DNA of 36,972 nucleotides from Owenweeksia sp. TMED14 (GCA_949529985.1 CATIRS010000050.1:1-36972); one strand, 5' to 3'; shown: positions 1 through 8,887, counted from the first letter of the stretch. Numbers and translations are program-made. The notes: a model not told the origin generated them from the letters alone.

Positions 1-2
1 AG

Positions 3-1091
3 ACGTCTCTTTTAGGCGTCTCTCAGATGCAGTCATATCAATATGATTTTGATTGTGACACGATAAAAAAAATTAATATTCGCGCCTTAGGATACTTTCG
101 TAATACAGAGTTCTTCCATCCAATGGAGAAGGGTAGAACACTTTTAGGTACTCAATTAATAGGATTTTGGAAGAGTGATTTAAAGTCCCAGCAGCATCTC
201 GAGGTAGGCGCTGTTTTTCATCAGGTTTTTGGTGGTCCGAATCGAATTTTTCCACACATAACATTAGTGAAATTCATTGGTCATTATTCTCTTGATCGCC
301 AAATTAGATTTGGTTCATTAAGTAACCCGGGGCACAATCTTCCAGAGCCTTTTTATAATCCTGGAAATCGTTATTTAAATCCAACTGAATATGGTTTTCA
401 ATATATCTCAACCGAGACAGATATATGGATGAATTGGGATCAATCTATTAGCTACGGGAGTCCATTCAAGGAAAGTTTTGTTGCGGGAATAAATCATTGG
501 TTGATATCGCACAAGCTTCATCTGCTGCCACATAAGATGAGAAAGGAAAATAAAAATACATTTTTTGATTTTAGGGCAAAAATTTATGGTATGTATCGAC
601 ATATTGGTGGACAAATTGATATAGATGAATCCGGAATAGTAGGGAATAGAATTAATGCTGGGTTTCAAGTTTCTGTTAATCCTGAAATATCAATGAGAAT
701 AGGTCAGAAAAGAATTTTATTGAAGGTTCCTGAATACAAATATTCTTTCATGCAGTACCACGATCCTATGAAAAAGTTCTTTGACATCAATATGGGTAGT
801 GGACACTTGCATAGTTTTTCAAAAACCTGGAACAAACTTGGGGTTTATGTAAAGTTGTGGAGAGGGAAAGATTGGTTAGCGCCATTTGCGCAGGGTATTT
901 ATCAGTCTTATAATCCTGAGGATATAGCGGTCTCGTATCAAGAGATGTCTCGGTTTTTCATATTGTCGTCGAATTGGGCCGGTTCCTTATTTGGATCAAA
1001 TAACTATTCTGTTGGTTATGATGCTTATTACGATCGGGGCTTGAAAAGGTGGAATACCGCTTTTACATTTAATTTTTTAGTAAAAATGTGA
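3..1091 (+). CDS. Outer-membrane beta-barrel-like protein, 5' end outside window
   Basis: The reading frame is open to the left edge (no stop before the first in-frame ATG at 27), so the gene almost certainly starts upstream and at least 362 residues are visible. The sequence has many short alternating hydrophobic/polar stretches rich in Tyr, Trp, Phe and Gly, no long hydrophobic helices, and an aromatic C-terminal strand (ending FNFLVKM), as expected for an outer-membrane barrel. I do not recognise a specific family; a Wzi/RemB-like or porin-like barrel is possible but unproven. The next gene begins 130 bp downstream on the same strand. Confidence 0.6.
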   Translation, partial: TSLLGVSQMQSYQYDFDCDTIKKINIRALGYFRNTEFFHPMEKGRTLLGTQLIGFWKSDLKSQQHLEVGAVFHQVFGGPNRIFPHITLVKFIGHYSLDRQIRFGSLSNPGHNLPEPFYNPGNRYLNPTEYGFQYISTETDIWMNWDQSISYGSPFKESFVAGINHWLISHKLHLLPHKMRKENKNTFFDFRAKIYGMYRHIGGQIDIDESGIVGNRINAGFQVSVNPEISMRIGQKRILLKVPEYKYSFMQYHDPMKKFFDINMGSGHLHSFSKTWNKLGVYVKLWRGKDWLAPFAQGIYQSYNPEDIAVSYQEMSRFFILSSNWAGSLFGSNNYSVGYDAYYDRGLKRWNTAFTFNFLVKM

Positions 1092-1221
1092 AAGTATTAT
1101 TAACCCTAATAAATGATGTTTCAACTGGTTTTCAATTATCTAATTTTAACATGTGTTCGATTAAGATTGCTTTAAAAGTATATTTTTTAGGTTTTAATAA
1201 TTAAACCGTGTAAACTTCTCT

Positions 1222-4011
1222 ATGAAAAAACAATTGTCTCTACTCATTCTTATTTTAACTATTTACTCTAAAGGTCAGATAGTTTCAGTTGATCCGCCTT
1301 TTCCAACAAGTACTGATACGGTAAGTATTATTTATGATGCAACAAAAGGCAACGCTTCCCTTGTTGGCATTTCTCCTGTTTATGCGCATACTGGATTGAT
1401 AACTTCTGCAAGCACTTCTCCAACGAATTGGAAATTTATACAGGGTGTGTGGGGTCAACCTACACCTTCAGTTCTTATGACTGATTTAGGAAACAACCTG
1501 CATAAAATTGAATATCACTTGCCTACTTTTTATGGCTTCCCCACATTTTCTACAAATTTGTTGGAACTAGCTTTCGTGTTTCGTGATGCTTCAGGAAATA
1601 ACGTAGGAAGAGCTTCTGACGGTTCAGATATTTATTATCCCATCTACCCTTCGGCCTCTGGGTTGTTAGGTAGATTCATTACTCCTGATGAGTATCTAGT
1701 AGCTGATCTTGGTGATACGATTGAAATTCATGGAGCAGCGAACCAAAATGCCATGTTTTTATTGTACGATAATGGGGATCTCATAGCTTCAGATTCGTCG
1801 GTAACATCAGACCATTTTTATTTTGACTTAATTGTTTCAAATGGTGGAAACCATGTGCTGGAATTGCTGGTTGATAATGCAACGCAGAGTATCGTTAGAG
1901 ATACTTCATACTACTTTAGTAATCCTTTAATTACTGTTTCAGATCCTCCTGTTGGACTAAAAGACGGCATTAACTATATTAATGATTCTACAGTAACATT
2001 GATTCTTCATGCTCCTGGCAAATCATTTGCATATGTATTAGGCGACTTCAATAATTTTATTGCAGATTCTTCATATTTCATGAATAAATCACTCGATAGT
2101 AAAAAACTATGGTTGACAATTGATCTAACACCAAATACACGATATGCCTATCAGTATTGGATTGATGGTGAACTTAAAATAGCGGATCCTTATTCAGAAT
2201 TAATACTAGATCCCATGAATGATCCCGGTATTCCAAGCATAGCATATCCAGATCCTCATCCATATCCAACAGGGCTAACAACAGGTCACTGTACTCTTAT
2301 GCACCCTGGGAAACAGGATTATATGTGGAAGAATATTAACTTTCAAAAACCGGATAAGTCAAACTTGATAATTTATGAGCTATTAATAAGAGATTTCGCC
2401 AGTGGAGGTAACCGAAATTATCAAATGGTAATTGACACTTTAGACTATTTGGTTCGTCTCGGAATAAATGCCATTGAATTAATGCCAAATAATGAGTTTG
2501 AGAATAATGAGAGTTGGGGATATAACCCTTCTTATCATATGGCTTTGGATAAGTATTATGGAACTCAAGAAAAATATAAAGAATTGATTGATTCTTGTCA
2601 TAGTAAGGGAATTGCTGTCATAATGGATTTTGTTTTTAATCATGCTTTTGGACAAAGTCCTTTAGTTAAAATGTATTGGGATGCAGCCAATAACAAACCA
2701 TCGAGTGATAATCCATGGTTCAACTCAAATTGCCCACATCCACCATATTGTTGGGGCTATGATTTTAATCACACCGCAATTGCGACTCAGAACTTTATTG
2801 ATCGGGTTAATACTTACTGGATCGAAGAATATAATATTGATGGAATTCGATTCGATTTCACCAAGGGCTTTACAAATAATCCAAATTCTGGATGGGATAT
2901 TCAAAGGCAAGACCTATTGAAAAGAATGGCTGACTCTATTTGGAATGTTCGTCATGATTTTTATGTTATTTTGGAGCATTGGGGTGACAATAATGAGGAA
3001 AAATTGCTTTCTGAGTATGGTATGCTTTTATGGGGGAATGCTACTTATAACTTCAGAGAAGCAGCTATGGGGTTTGTGAATAATTCAAATTTTTCTGATG
3101 CTGTATATAAAAGTCGGGGTTGGGATGATGCACATCTAATATCCTATTCTGAAAGTCATGACGAGGAAAGACTAATGTATGATGTGAATACTTTTGGCAA
3201 CAATAGTCAGCCAAATATTTATAATGTTAGGGACATTGATATCGGATTGAAAAGAGCAGAATTAGTTAGTGCATTTAATTTTCTAATCCCTGGTCCAAAA
3301 TTGCTCTATATGTTTAGTGAATTAGGTTATGATGTTTCTATTAATAATCCATGTAGGATCTGCAACAAGCCAGCATTATGGAACTATCGGCAAACTCCCC
3401 AACGAAGAAGGTTATATGATGTCACTGCTGCTTTGATTAATTTAAGAAGGAATTACCCAGCTACTTTTAACAGCAAAAACTTTTTCTATAGTCTTACTTC
3501 TCGGACAAAGAGAATAATTTTTCATGATTCAATAATGAATGCTAACCTCATTGGTAATTTTGATATTTGGTATCGCAATGTTGTTCCTAATTTTCGTCAC
3601 GTTGGTATTTGGTATGATTATTTCAGTTCGGATTCTTTAATTGTTACTGACCCATATATGACATTAACACTTGCTCCGGGTGAATATAGAGTTTATACCG
3701 ACCTAAAGCTCAATAAACCAAGTGTTACATTAGCTCAAAAAGAAGTGAAGATAGCGGTTCCTTCTCTTAAATTTTATCCAAACCCTGCTAACGATTTCAT
3801 AGTAATTGATCTCGAATCCTTTGCCGAAGAGAGAGATGTAAATATAGAAATTTCAGATATGCTAGGTAGAATAATGCTTGATGTGAACATTGCAATACTT
3901 TATTCTGATTATAATGAAATGATTGATATTTCTCAGCTAAATTCAGGAGTTTATCAAGTGCGAATTTTTTCCAATGAGACATCATATTCTGATAACCTTA
4001 TTGTTAATTAA
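1222..4011 (+). CDS. Secreted GH13 alpha-amylase family protein with T9SS type A sorting tail
   Basis: Predicted extracellular or surface alpha-glucan hydrolase or transglycosylase of 929 aa. A signal peptide (about residues 1-19) is followed by a beta-rich N-terminal module, an early-set/CBM48-like domain (around residues 245-345, containing the VLGDFNNF motif) and a GH13 barrel (about 380-780). The four GH13 motifs are visible: region I DFVFNH (D469, H474), region II GIRFD with nucleophile D545, region III LEHW with acid/base E585, and region IV ESHDEE with D647. A C-terminal domain from about residue 849 begins FYPNPAND and has the hallmarks of a T9SS type A sorting domain, so export across the outer membrane is inferred. 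A PAP2 gene follows 6 nt later. The exact specificity within GH13 cannot be read from sequence. No strong promoter box is seen in the 130-bp gap upstream. Confidence 0.93.
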   Translation: MKKQLSLLILILTIYSKGQIVSVDPPFPTSTDTVSIIYDATKGNASLVGISPVYAHTGLITSASTSPTNWKFIQGVWGQPTPSVLMTDLGNNLHKIEYHLPTFYGFPTFSTNLLELAFVFRDASGNNVGRASDGSDIYYPIYPSASGLLGRFITPDEYLVADLGDTIEIHGAANQNAMFLLYDNGDLIASDSSVTSDHFYFDLIVSNGGNHVLELLVDNATQSIVRDTSYYFSNPLITVSDPPVGLKDGINYINDSTVTLILHAPGKSFAYVLGDFNNFIADSSYFMNKSLDSKKLWLTIDLTPNTRYAYQYWIDGELKIADPYSELILDPMNDPGIPSIAYPDPHPYPTGLTTGHCTLMHPGKQDYMWKNINFQKPDKSNLIIYELLIRDFASGGNRNYQMVIDTLDYLVRLGINAIELMPNNEFENNESWGYNPSYHMALDKYYGTQEKYKELIDSCHSKGIAVIMDFVFNHAFGQSPLVKMYWDAANNKPSSDNPWFNSNCPHPPYCWGYDFNHTAIATQNFIDRVNTYWIEEYNIDGIRFDFTKGFTNNPNSGWDIQRQDLLKRMADSIWNVRHDFYVILEHWGDNNEEKLLSEYGMLLWGNATYNFREAAMGFVNNSNFSDAVYKSRGWDDAHLISYSESHDEERLMYDVNTFGNNSQPNIYNVRDIDIGLKRAELVSAFNFLIPGPKLLYMFSELGYDVSINNPCRICNKPALWNYRQTPQRRRLYDVTAALINLRRNYPATFNSKNFFYSLTSRTKRIIFHDSIMNANLIGNFDIWYRNVVPNFRHVGIWYDYFSSDSLIVTDPYMTLTLAPGEYRVYTDLKLNKPSVTLAQKEVKIAVPSLKFYPNPANDFIVIDLESFAEERDVNIEISDMLGRIMLDVNIAILYSDYNEMIDISQLNSGVYQVRIFSNETSYSDNLIVN

Positions 4012-4017
4012 TTCATT

Positions 4018-4749
4018 ATGAGACTAAAGCTATATTTGTTTGGATTATCATTTATTTATATCACTTGCTCTGCTCAAAGTGTTTATAAAATGAGTTATAA
4101 AACGGACGTTTCTATTCTGGGTGCTGGTATTTCATTATTTGGACTGAATTACCCTATTCAAAATAAGTTGAATGGATTTACAATTGACGAATTAAATGGT
4201 TTAACAATTGAAAAAATACCCAAATGGGATCGTGTTGCAATTGGATTATGGAGCCCAAAAGCAGACATCCGTAGTGACATACTTCTTTATTCGTCTGCAT
4301 TATTTAGCGCTTCAGCTGCATTAATTCCAGTAATCATATCAAAAAAATGGAATACATTAATTCCATCTGCAACAATTTTATTCGAAGTTAATGCGTTGAC
4401 AATTCTGTCTACTGAGATAGTAAAGAATGTCACTAAAAGATCAAGGCCATATTTGTATTCTAACGAAGCACCAATATCAGAAAGAATGATGCCCGATGCT
4501 CGAAAATCATTCTTTTCAGGACATACAAGTGTCGCTGCGGCCAATACATTTTACGCTGCAAAAGTATTTTCAGATCATTATCCAAATTCGCGTCTAAAAC
4601 CTATAATTTGGGCAACTTCAGCTTTAATTCCTGCAGTTGTAGGTTGTCAAAGAATACTTTCTGGGAAGCATTTTTTGTCTGATGTCATTTTGGGATATTC
4701 TTTTGGTGCAATAATCGGGTATGCTCTACCCTTACTTCACAAGAAATAA
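4018..4749 (+). CDS. PAP2-family membrane phosphatase
   Basis: Member of the type 2 phosphatidic acid phosphatase / haloperoxidase superfamily, which hydrolyses lipid phosphates such as phosphatidate or undecaprenyl pyrophosphate. All three motifs are present: KNVTKRSRP (K136, R143, P144), SGH (S167-H169) and R212-x5-H218-x3-D222. An N-terminal signal-like segment ends in CSAQ; the cysteine context (ITC) is a poor lipobox. Several hydrophobic helices lie around residues 90-135 and 185-240. It starts 6 nt after the amylase stop, so it is probably co-transcribed, although a functional link is not obvious. The substrate is undetermined. Confidence 0.88.
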   Translation: MRLKLYLFGLSFIYITCSAQSVYKMSYKTDVSILGAGISLFGLNYPIQNKLNGFTIDELNGLTIEKIPKWDRVAIGLWSPKADIRSDILLYSSALFSASAALIPVIISKKWNTLIPSATILFEVNALTILSTEIVKNVTKRSRPYLYSNEAPISERMMPDARKSFFSGHTSVAAANTFYAAKVFSDHYPNSRLKPIIWATSALIPAVVGCQRILSGKHFLSDVILGYSFGAIIGYALPLLHKK

Positions 4750-4769
4750 AATAGCGCTTACTATTTTAT
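4746..4769. terminator. Bidirectional hairpin between convergent stops
   Basis: A perfect 9-bp inverted repeat (ATAAAATAG, 6-nt loop, CTATTTTAT) overlaps the stop codons of both convergent genes: PAP2 TAA at 4747-4749 and plsC TAA at 4766-4768. The stem is AT-rich, with A/T runs on both sides, so a weak bidirectional terminator is the most likely role. Confidence 0.55.
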
Positions 4770-5536
4770 AGAGCAATATTTGTGTTAACGATATTTTTTA
4801 GGTCTTTTGAATTCCTTAAATGCCATCTGTTAAATCGATAAAAATCATTCATTCCCTTTTTGGCAGATTCAATATTTCTTGGAGCACTTACCTTCATGTC
4901 AACAACCACAAATTCATTTTGCAGAGCACGCCATAAATGATGAAATAAATGAATTAAGAATCCTGATTTTAAATCATGGAAGTATGGGAATTCTGACGAA
5001 TGATACCAAAATGAGTAGAAAACAATTGGGATTCTTTTTTCACAGGCGTCATGGAAAAGAGCAGGCTTTACCTCTTGAATGTAATGTGATCCAGCGGTTC
5101 TTCCTTCTGGGCAGATAAATACGCATAGACCTTTTTCGATAGTTTGTGAAATATCTTTGCGTGCTTTTTTTCTCGCACCTGAATTATTTCTGTTCACCCA
5201 AATAGTATTAAGAGCTATGCCGAGCCATCCGACAAAAGGCCATTTTTTGAATTGATGACCGACAACCATTACGGCTGGATGTTTTCCAATATTGAAGAAA
5301 ATATCAAAGTAACTGGGGTGATTGCACATTATCAATGCCGGTTTATTTGGAAGTTCACCAATGACATTTAATCTGATTCCTAAAATTTTATGCATCAGAA
5401 GCATTCCCTGGCGGTGGATAGAAAATGCAATTTTGGAACCGGAAAATATTCTTACTAATGGAACTACTATTGATAAGGAGGTCATTAAAACTCCAAAAAA
5501 TATAATTCGAACAAATGGACGTAGGTGTCGGATCAT
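4766..5536 (-). CDS. plsC: 1-acylglycerol-3-phosphate acyltransferase (PlsC family)
   Basis: Membrane acyltransferase that adds the second acyl chain to lysophosphatidate, or a related lysophospholipid acyltransferase (256 aa from this start). The catalytic motif is NHPSYFD, with H73 and D78. It is followed by a WVNR block and the glycerol-phosphate-binding motif CPEGRT (E144). A hydrophobic segment near the N terminus anchors it to the membrane. A longer frame reaches a TTG at 5635, but that would overlap the C terminus of acpH by about 50 nt and add residues that look unlike the family, so the ATG at 5536 is preferred. It is the last gene of the pssA-purS-acpH operon. The exact substrate is not certain. 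Confidence 0.87.
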   Translation of the reverse strand: MIRHLRPFVRIIFFGVLMTSLSIVVPLVRIFSGSKIAFSIHRQGMLLMHKILGIRLNVIGELPNKPALIMCNHPSYFDIFFNIGKHPAVMVVGHQFKKWPFVGWLGIALNTIWVNRNNSGARKKARKDISQTIEKGLCVFICPEGRTAGSHYIQEVKPALFHDACEKRIPIVFYSFWYHSSEFPYFHDLKSGFLIHLFHHLWRALQNEFVVVDMKVSAPRNIESAKKGMNDFYRFNRWHLRNSKDLKNIVNTNIAL

Positions 5537-5586
5537 TCTCGAAGTTATAAATAACAGATTAGTTTTTATTCCCAGCGCATTATTTT

Positions 5587-6171
5587 TTATCCAAAAAATG
5601 GATGCATTCCAAATTCTGACTTTAATTCTGGCCAAAGTTGGTCAAAGTATTTATTTAACGATAAATAATTTTTTTCTAATCCTGATATTCCTTTTGCTAG
5701 TGGATTTTTAAAGTGAAATCTATTCGACATTTGACAAAGTATATCATTTATGCCATCAATTTTAGAATATTCATTTAACCAATTTTGACGCTCCATATAA
5801 CTCACATTTTTCGCTGCATTGGGGTGAAAAACCGGCGCATATTTTTTTAATGCGTTGTGGGCATGTGAAATAAACTCTTCTCTGTTTTTTTTACAATACT
5901 GGTAAAAATTTTTCGCTAAAAAATGATCCCAGTATACATCTAATAATACACCTTTAAACTTACCAAATTCTGAAGAGAGTATATGTTTTGCTTCTCGTAT
6001 TATATCATGGTTATCTACGAATGAGTCGATGGACCGATGCAAGAGAACTCCTTTGCCAAATTCGACAGAGAGAAGTTTCCAGCTACTTCCTTTTGCATGA
6101 TTAGCAAAAAAATTACCTGCCATTATTCGATCTCCACCTTGGGATAAAACAAGGTGGGCTAAGAAATTCAT
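5587..6171 (-). CDS. acpH: ACP phosphodiesterase family protein (AcpH, DUF479)
   Basis: Homologue of acyl-carrier-protein phosphodiesterase, which removes 4'-phosphopantetheine from ACP (194 aa, normal length). Family hallmarks are the start MNFLAHLVLS, the GNFF segment, HRSIDSFVDNHD in the first third and LDVYWDHFLAKNF near the middle. The position equivalent to E. coli AcpH Asp24 (within GNLLADF) is Asn24 here (GNFFANH); the codon is AAT, one base from GAT. If that Asp is a metal ligand, activity may be altered. The ATG overlaps the purS stop (ATGA), which implies translational coupling. Confidence 0.82.
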   Translation of the reverse strand: MNFLAHLVLSQGGDRIMAGNFFANHAKGSSWKLLSVEFGKGVLLHRSIDSFVDNHDIIREAKHILSSEFGKFKGVLLDVYWDHFLAKNFYQYCKKNREEFISHAHNALKKYAPVFHPNAAKNVSYMERQNWLNEYSKIDGINDILCQMSNRFHFKNPLAKGISGLEKNYLSLNKYFDQLWPELKSEFGMHPFFG

Positions 6172-6422
6172 GCCTGGTTAAAAATCTCGTATGTATAGCT
6201 TTCCATAATTGGATTAGCAAGTATTTTTTTACATGCGAGATCTATTTTTTCCATAGCTTCCTCTTTACTTGTTGCCTCAACTTCAAGTGTTACATGTTTC
6301 CCGATCCGCACATTATCAATCTCTGATAAGCCAATATTAGTCATATTTTGTGTGACTGTTTTACCTTGGGGGTCCAATAAAGCTTTTAAAGGCATTATAT
6401 CAATCTCTGCTCGGAATTTCAT
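6168..6422 (-). CDS. purS: Phosphoribosylformylglycinamidine synthase subunit PurS
   Basis: Small (84 aa) subunit that bridges PurL and PurQ in the FGAM synthase complex of purine synthesis. It matches the family in length and sequence: an N-terminal strand (KFRAEIDIMP), then LLDPQGKTV, a VRIGKHVTLEVEA strand and a C-terminal helix LACKKILANP. It starts 9 nt after pssA and overlaps acpH by 4 nt. No purL or purQ is in the window, so this subunit is encoded away from its partners. Its presence implies that the organism uses the three-subunit (small PurL) enzyme. Confidence 0.9.
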   Translation of the reverse strand: MKFRAEIDIMPLKALLDPQGKTVTQNMTNIGLSEIDNVRIGKHVTLEVEATSKEEAMEKIDLACKKILANPIMESYTYEIFNQA

Positions 6423-6431
6423 AATATTTTT

Positions 6432-7124
6432 TTAATAAAGCTTTCTTTCAATGGCTGAAAATAATACCAACAAAGGTATGATGAATGTGAAAGCAGCCAT
6501 CTTAAATATTATTAATAAAACGATGGATATTATCACAAATGATAATCTTAATGTCATTGACTTCCAATCTGTTGGTCTGCTTTTCAAACTTATTACGTGC
6601 AAAGACGAGTTCATGACATATACCGACATAATAATAATTAGAGAAAATGCGATCGAGAATATCGACCAAATAGAATTTTGATTTTCTTGGTCTTTAAAAA
6701 TTTCAAATTCGTTAACCCCCCAAGCCATTCCTAAGATCATCAAAGTATTTGCTGGAGTCGGGAGCCCAACAAAATCATCGGAAATAGTTTTGGAGATATT
6801 GAATCGCGCGAGACGATACAATGATCCCAAAGTAATAAAAAACCCTAGAAAAAAAATCGGACTTGATAATGAAAATCCAATTTTTGCCATTAAAGCTCCA
6901 GGTAGAAGTCCAAAGGAAATCATGTCTGCGAGGCTATCAAGTTGAATTCCTAGATCGCCATTTACTTTTAGCTTTCGAGCTAAATAACCATCAAATAAAT
7001 CACATATTAATGCGGCGCCAATGCATATTGTTATGTATTCTAGTTGTAAATCTTTGATGAAAATTAAAGCAATGCAACCAAAGAAAGCATTACTAATCGT
7101 AAGGAAATTTGGAACCCACAGCAT
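6432..7124 (-). CDS. pssA: CDP-diacylglycerol--serine O-phosphatidyltransferase
   Basis: Integral membrane CDP-alcohol phosphotransferase that makes phosphatidylserine, the precursor of phosphatidylethanolamine. The diagnostic motif is complete: D42, D45-G46, A49-R50, G59, D63, D67, with the standard spacing DxxDGxxAR(x8)GxxxDxxxD. There are about 7 hydrophobic helices in 230 aa. The N terminus WVPNFLTISNAFFG is typical of bacterial PssA. It is the first gene of the operon pssA-purS-acpH-plsC and is divergent from lnt with only 50 bp between the starts. A TATCTTTG box sits 4 nt before its ATG, predicting a leaderless transcript. Confidence 0.93.
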   Translation of the reverse strand: MLWVPNFLTISNAFFGCIALIFIKDLQLEYITICIGAALICDLFDGYLARKLKVNGDLGIQLDSLADMISFGLLPGALMAKIGFSLSSPIFFLGFFITLGSLYRLARFNISKTISDDFVGLPTPANTLMILGMAWGVNEFEIFKDQENQNSIWSIFSIAFSLIIIMSVYVMNSSLHVISLKSRPTDWKSMTLRLSFVIISIVLLIIFKMAAFTFIIPLLVLFSAIERKLY

Positions 7125-7128
7125 ACCC

Positions 7129-7136
7129 CAAAGATA
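7129..7136 (-). promoter_or_regulatory. -7 box TATCTTTG of pssA operon
   Basis: A perfect Bacteroidota TAnnTTTG box, separated from the pssA ATG by only GGGT. With the usual box-to-start distance the transcript would begin at or next to the ATG. No clear TTTG is seen at the -33 position. Confidence 0.6.
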
Positions 7137-7161
7137 ACATGCTCAAATCGTGAGTAAGCCG

Positions 7162-7169
7162 TACTTTTA
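7162..7169 (+). promoter_or_regulatory. -7-like box TACTTTTA of lnt
   Basis: A one-mismatch TAnnTTTG box (last base A) followed by five bases and the lnt ATG. It is divergent from the pssA box 25 bp away. Confidence 0.4.
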
Positions 7170-7174
7170 TTTTC

Positions 7175-8887
7175 ATGCTAAAAAAGATTTATCACAGCGT
7201 CTTTACTGCACTATTGCTCACAATTTTTTGGCCTGGTGTCTGGGGGTTTGCTAACAGCAGTTTCAATTTTACTTTTCTTTTCGCCTTTCTTCCATTGCTT
7301 CTTGTGGAGTATCAGATTCGTAGTGACCTTAAAAAGAAAAAATTTTTAAGAACCTTTTTATTTTCATGGCTCTCATTAGGTCTATTTAATGCTGGGACAA
7401 CGTTTTGGGTTTGGAATGCCCACTGGTCAGGTGTTTTAGCGACTGTGTTGATTAACGGTGGATTGATGGGTTTAATAATTAGTATTTACGGGTGGGTTAG
7501 TAGGGTCCATAGTCAGAGAATTGGATATTGGACCTTGGTGTCAGGCTGGCTTGCTTTTGAGGTTTTTCATGAAAGTTGGGCATTCAGTTTTCCATGGCTG
7601 GATTTAGGTCATGCTTTCGCTAGCTCGCCATTAATTATTCAATGGTATGAGTTTACAGGTCATCGTGGTGGTTTATTTTGGATTCTTGTGAGTAATTTGA
7701 TCTTGTTTGATACTTTTCTCGCTTTCAAGAGAAAAAGAGGCGATGCTTCATTAAATATTTTTAATTCTTTGATCGAGATTTTTAGTTCTTCACGCCAAAG
7801 TTTAAAGGATAATTTAAAATTTTTCAGACCGGTTTTACTAATCTGGTTTGGTCCGGTAGCATTGAGTCTGATCATTCATCTGAATTTTAATTCGGATATA
7901 CTTCCTGAACGATTAGGATCTATTGTTCAGCCGAATGCGGATCCTTATGAAGAAAAATTTCAAACATCAGATCAAGCTCAGGCTAAAAAATGGGCTAATT
8001 CTTTAATATTATCATTTAGTAATAGATTAAATAAATCTAATCGTGAAGAGATTCGAAATGCTCCAGATGTTGTTGTTTTTCCAGAAACATTTTTTCATGA
8101 GGGAATTCAAGAGAGTCATGCAAATGCATTTAAGCCAATTCATGAACTTGACTCTATTTTGCAGCTTTACCCAAATACATCTTTGCTGGTAGGTGCAAGT
8201 ACTTATGAATTGTATAATGAAAAGCAGAAGACAGTTACATCTCGTAAGATTGGTAAAAGTGGAAATAAGTATTACGACGTTTATAATTCTGCTTTTGTCC
8301 TGAGTGCAAATAAAACTTTAAATTTTTATCACAAATCAAAATTGGTGGTAGGGGTAGAATATATGCCATTTGGCAGACTAATTCAAAAATTATTTGGTGA
8401 CTTGACAATCCCCATGGGTGGAACTTCAGGAACATTGGCAACACAGGAAAATCGAGATGTGTTTTCGTTGGCTGATACAACAATTAAAATAGCTCCAATT
8501 ATTTGTTGGGAGCAAGATTATGGTAATTATGTTAGACAATATGCCAAAGAAGGAGCGAATGTATTTGCTATTATGACAAATGATGGATGGTGGGGGAATA
8601 CTTTAGGGCATTCCACTCACATGCAATATGCTCGAATCAGAGCCATAGAAAATCGTCGTTGGATACTTCGGTCTGCAAATACTGGCATATCTGGATTTAT
8701 TGATCCTAAAGGGTGCGTTTCAAATGCTATGACGTGGGCCCAGAAAGGAATAAAGACAGATTTTTTTCAAATAAATAATAGTAAGACTTTTTATACTATT
8801 AGCGGTGATTTAATCGGTAGAGCGGGAACTATGTTATTTCCTTTGATATTAATTAGTGTTTTTGTTCGTAAACATGTTCAGTCTTAA
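7175..8887 (+). CDS. lnt: Apolipoprotein N-acyltransferase
   Basis: Inner-membrane enzyme that adds the third acyl chain to the N-terminal Cys of lipoproteins. The first ~230 residues are hydrophobic helices (the N-terminal Lnt membrane domain); residues ~240-545 form a nitrilase-like periplasmic domain, followed by a final hydrophobic segment. The catalytic triad is visible as E304 (FPETFF), K387 (YHKSKL) and C444 (IICWEQD). The MPFG motif after the Lys also fits. 570 aa is slightly longer than the E. coli protein. Its substrates would include the OmpH-like and the 444-residue lipoproteins in this window. It is divergent from pssA. Confidence 0.93.
   Translation: MLKKIYHSVFTALLLTIFWPGVWGFANSSFNFTFLFAFLPLLLVEYQIRSDLKKKKFLRTFLFSWLSLGLFNAGTTFWVWNAHWSGVLATVLINGGLMGLIISIYGWVSRVHSQRIGYWTLVSGWLAFEVFHESWAFSFPWLDLGHAFASSPLIIQWYEFTGHRGGLFWILVSNLILFDTFLAFKRKRGDASLNIFNSLIEIFSSSRQSLKDNLKFFRPVLLIWFGPVALSLIIHLNFNSDILPERLGSIVQPNADPYEEKFQTSDQAQAKKWANSLILSFSNRLNKSNREEIRNAPDVVVFPETFFHEGIQESHANAFKPIHELDSILQLYPNTSLLVGASTYELYNEKQKTVTSRKIGKSGNKYYDVYNSAFVLSANKTLNFYHKSKLVVGVEYMPFGRLIQKLFGDLTIPMGGTSGTLATQENRDVFSLADTTIKIAPIICWEQDYGNYVRQYAKEGANVFAIMTNDGWWGNTLGHSTHMQYARIRAIENRRWILRSANTGISGFIDPKGCVSNAMTWAQKGIKTDFFQINNSKTFYTISGDLIGRAGTMLFPLILISVFVRKHVQS

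Noticed and set aside
1181-1221. TATTTTTT and TAAACTTC as promoter of the amylase gene
   Set aside because: Each has mismatches at important positions or lacks a -33 element at the right distance, so no promoter could be assigned.
4018-4090. Lipobox in the PAP2 protein (ITC)
   Set aside because: The residue before Cys is Thr rather than Gly, Ala or Ser, and a normal signal cleavage after SAQ is at least as likely.
5537-5635. TTG-started N-terminal extension of plsC
   Set aside because: It overlaps acpH by about 50 nt and its residues do not resemble the PlsC family; the ATG at 5536 fits better.
5322-5711. 129-codon open frame on the plus strand opposite plsC and acpH
   Set aside because: It lies wholly antisense to two genes with intact family motifs and has no recognisable protein features of its own.
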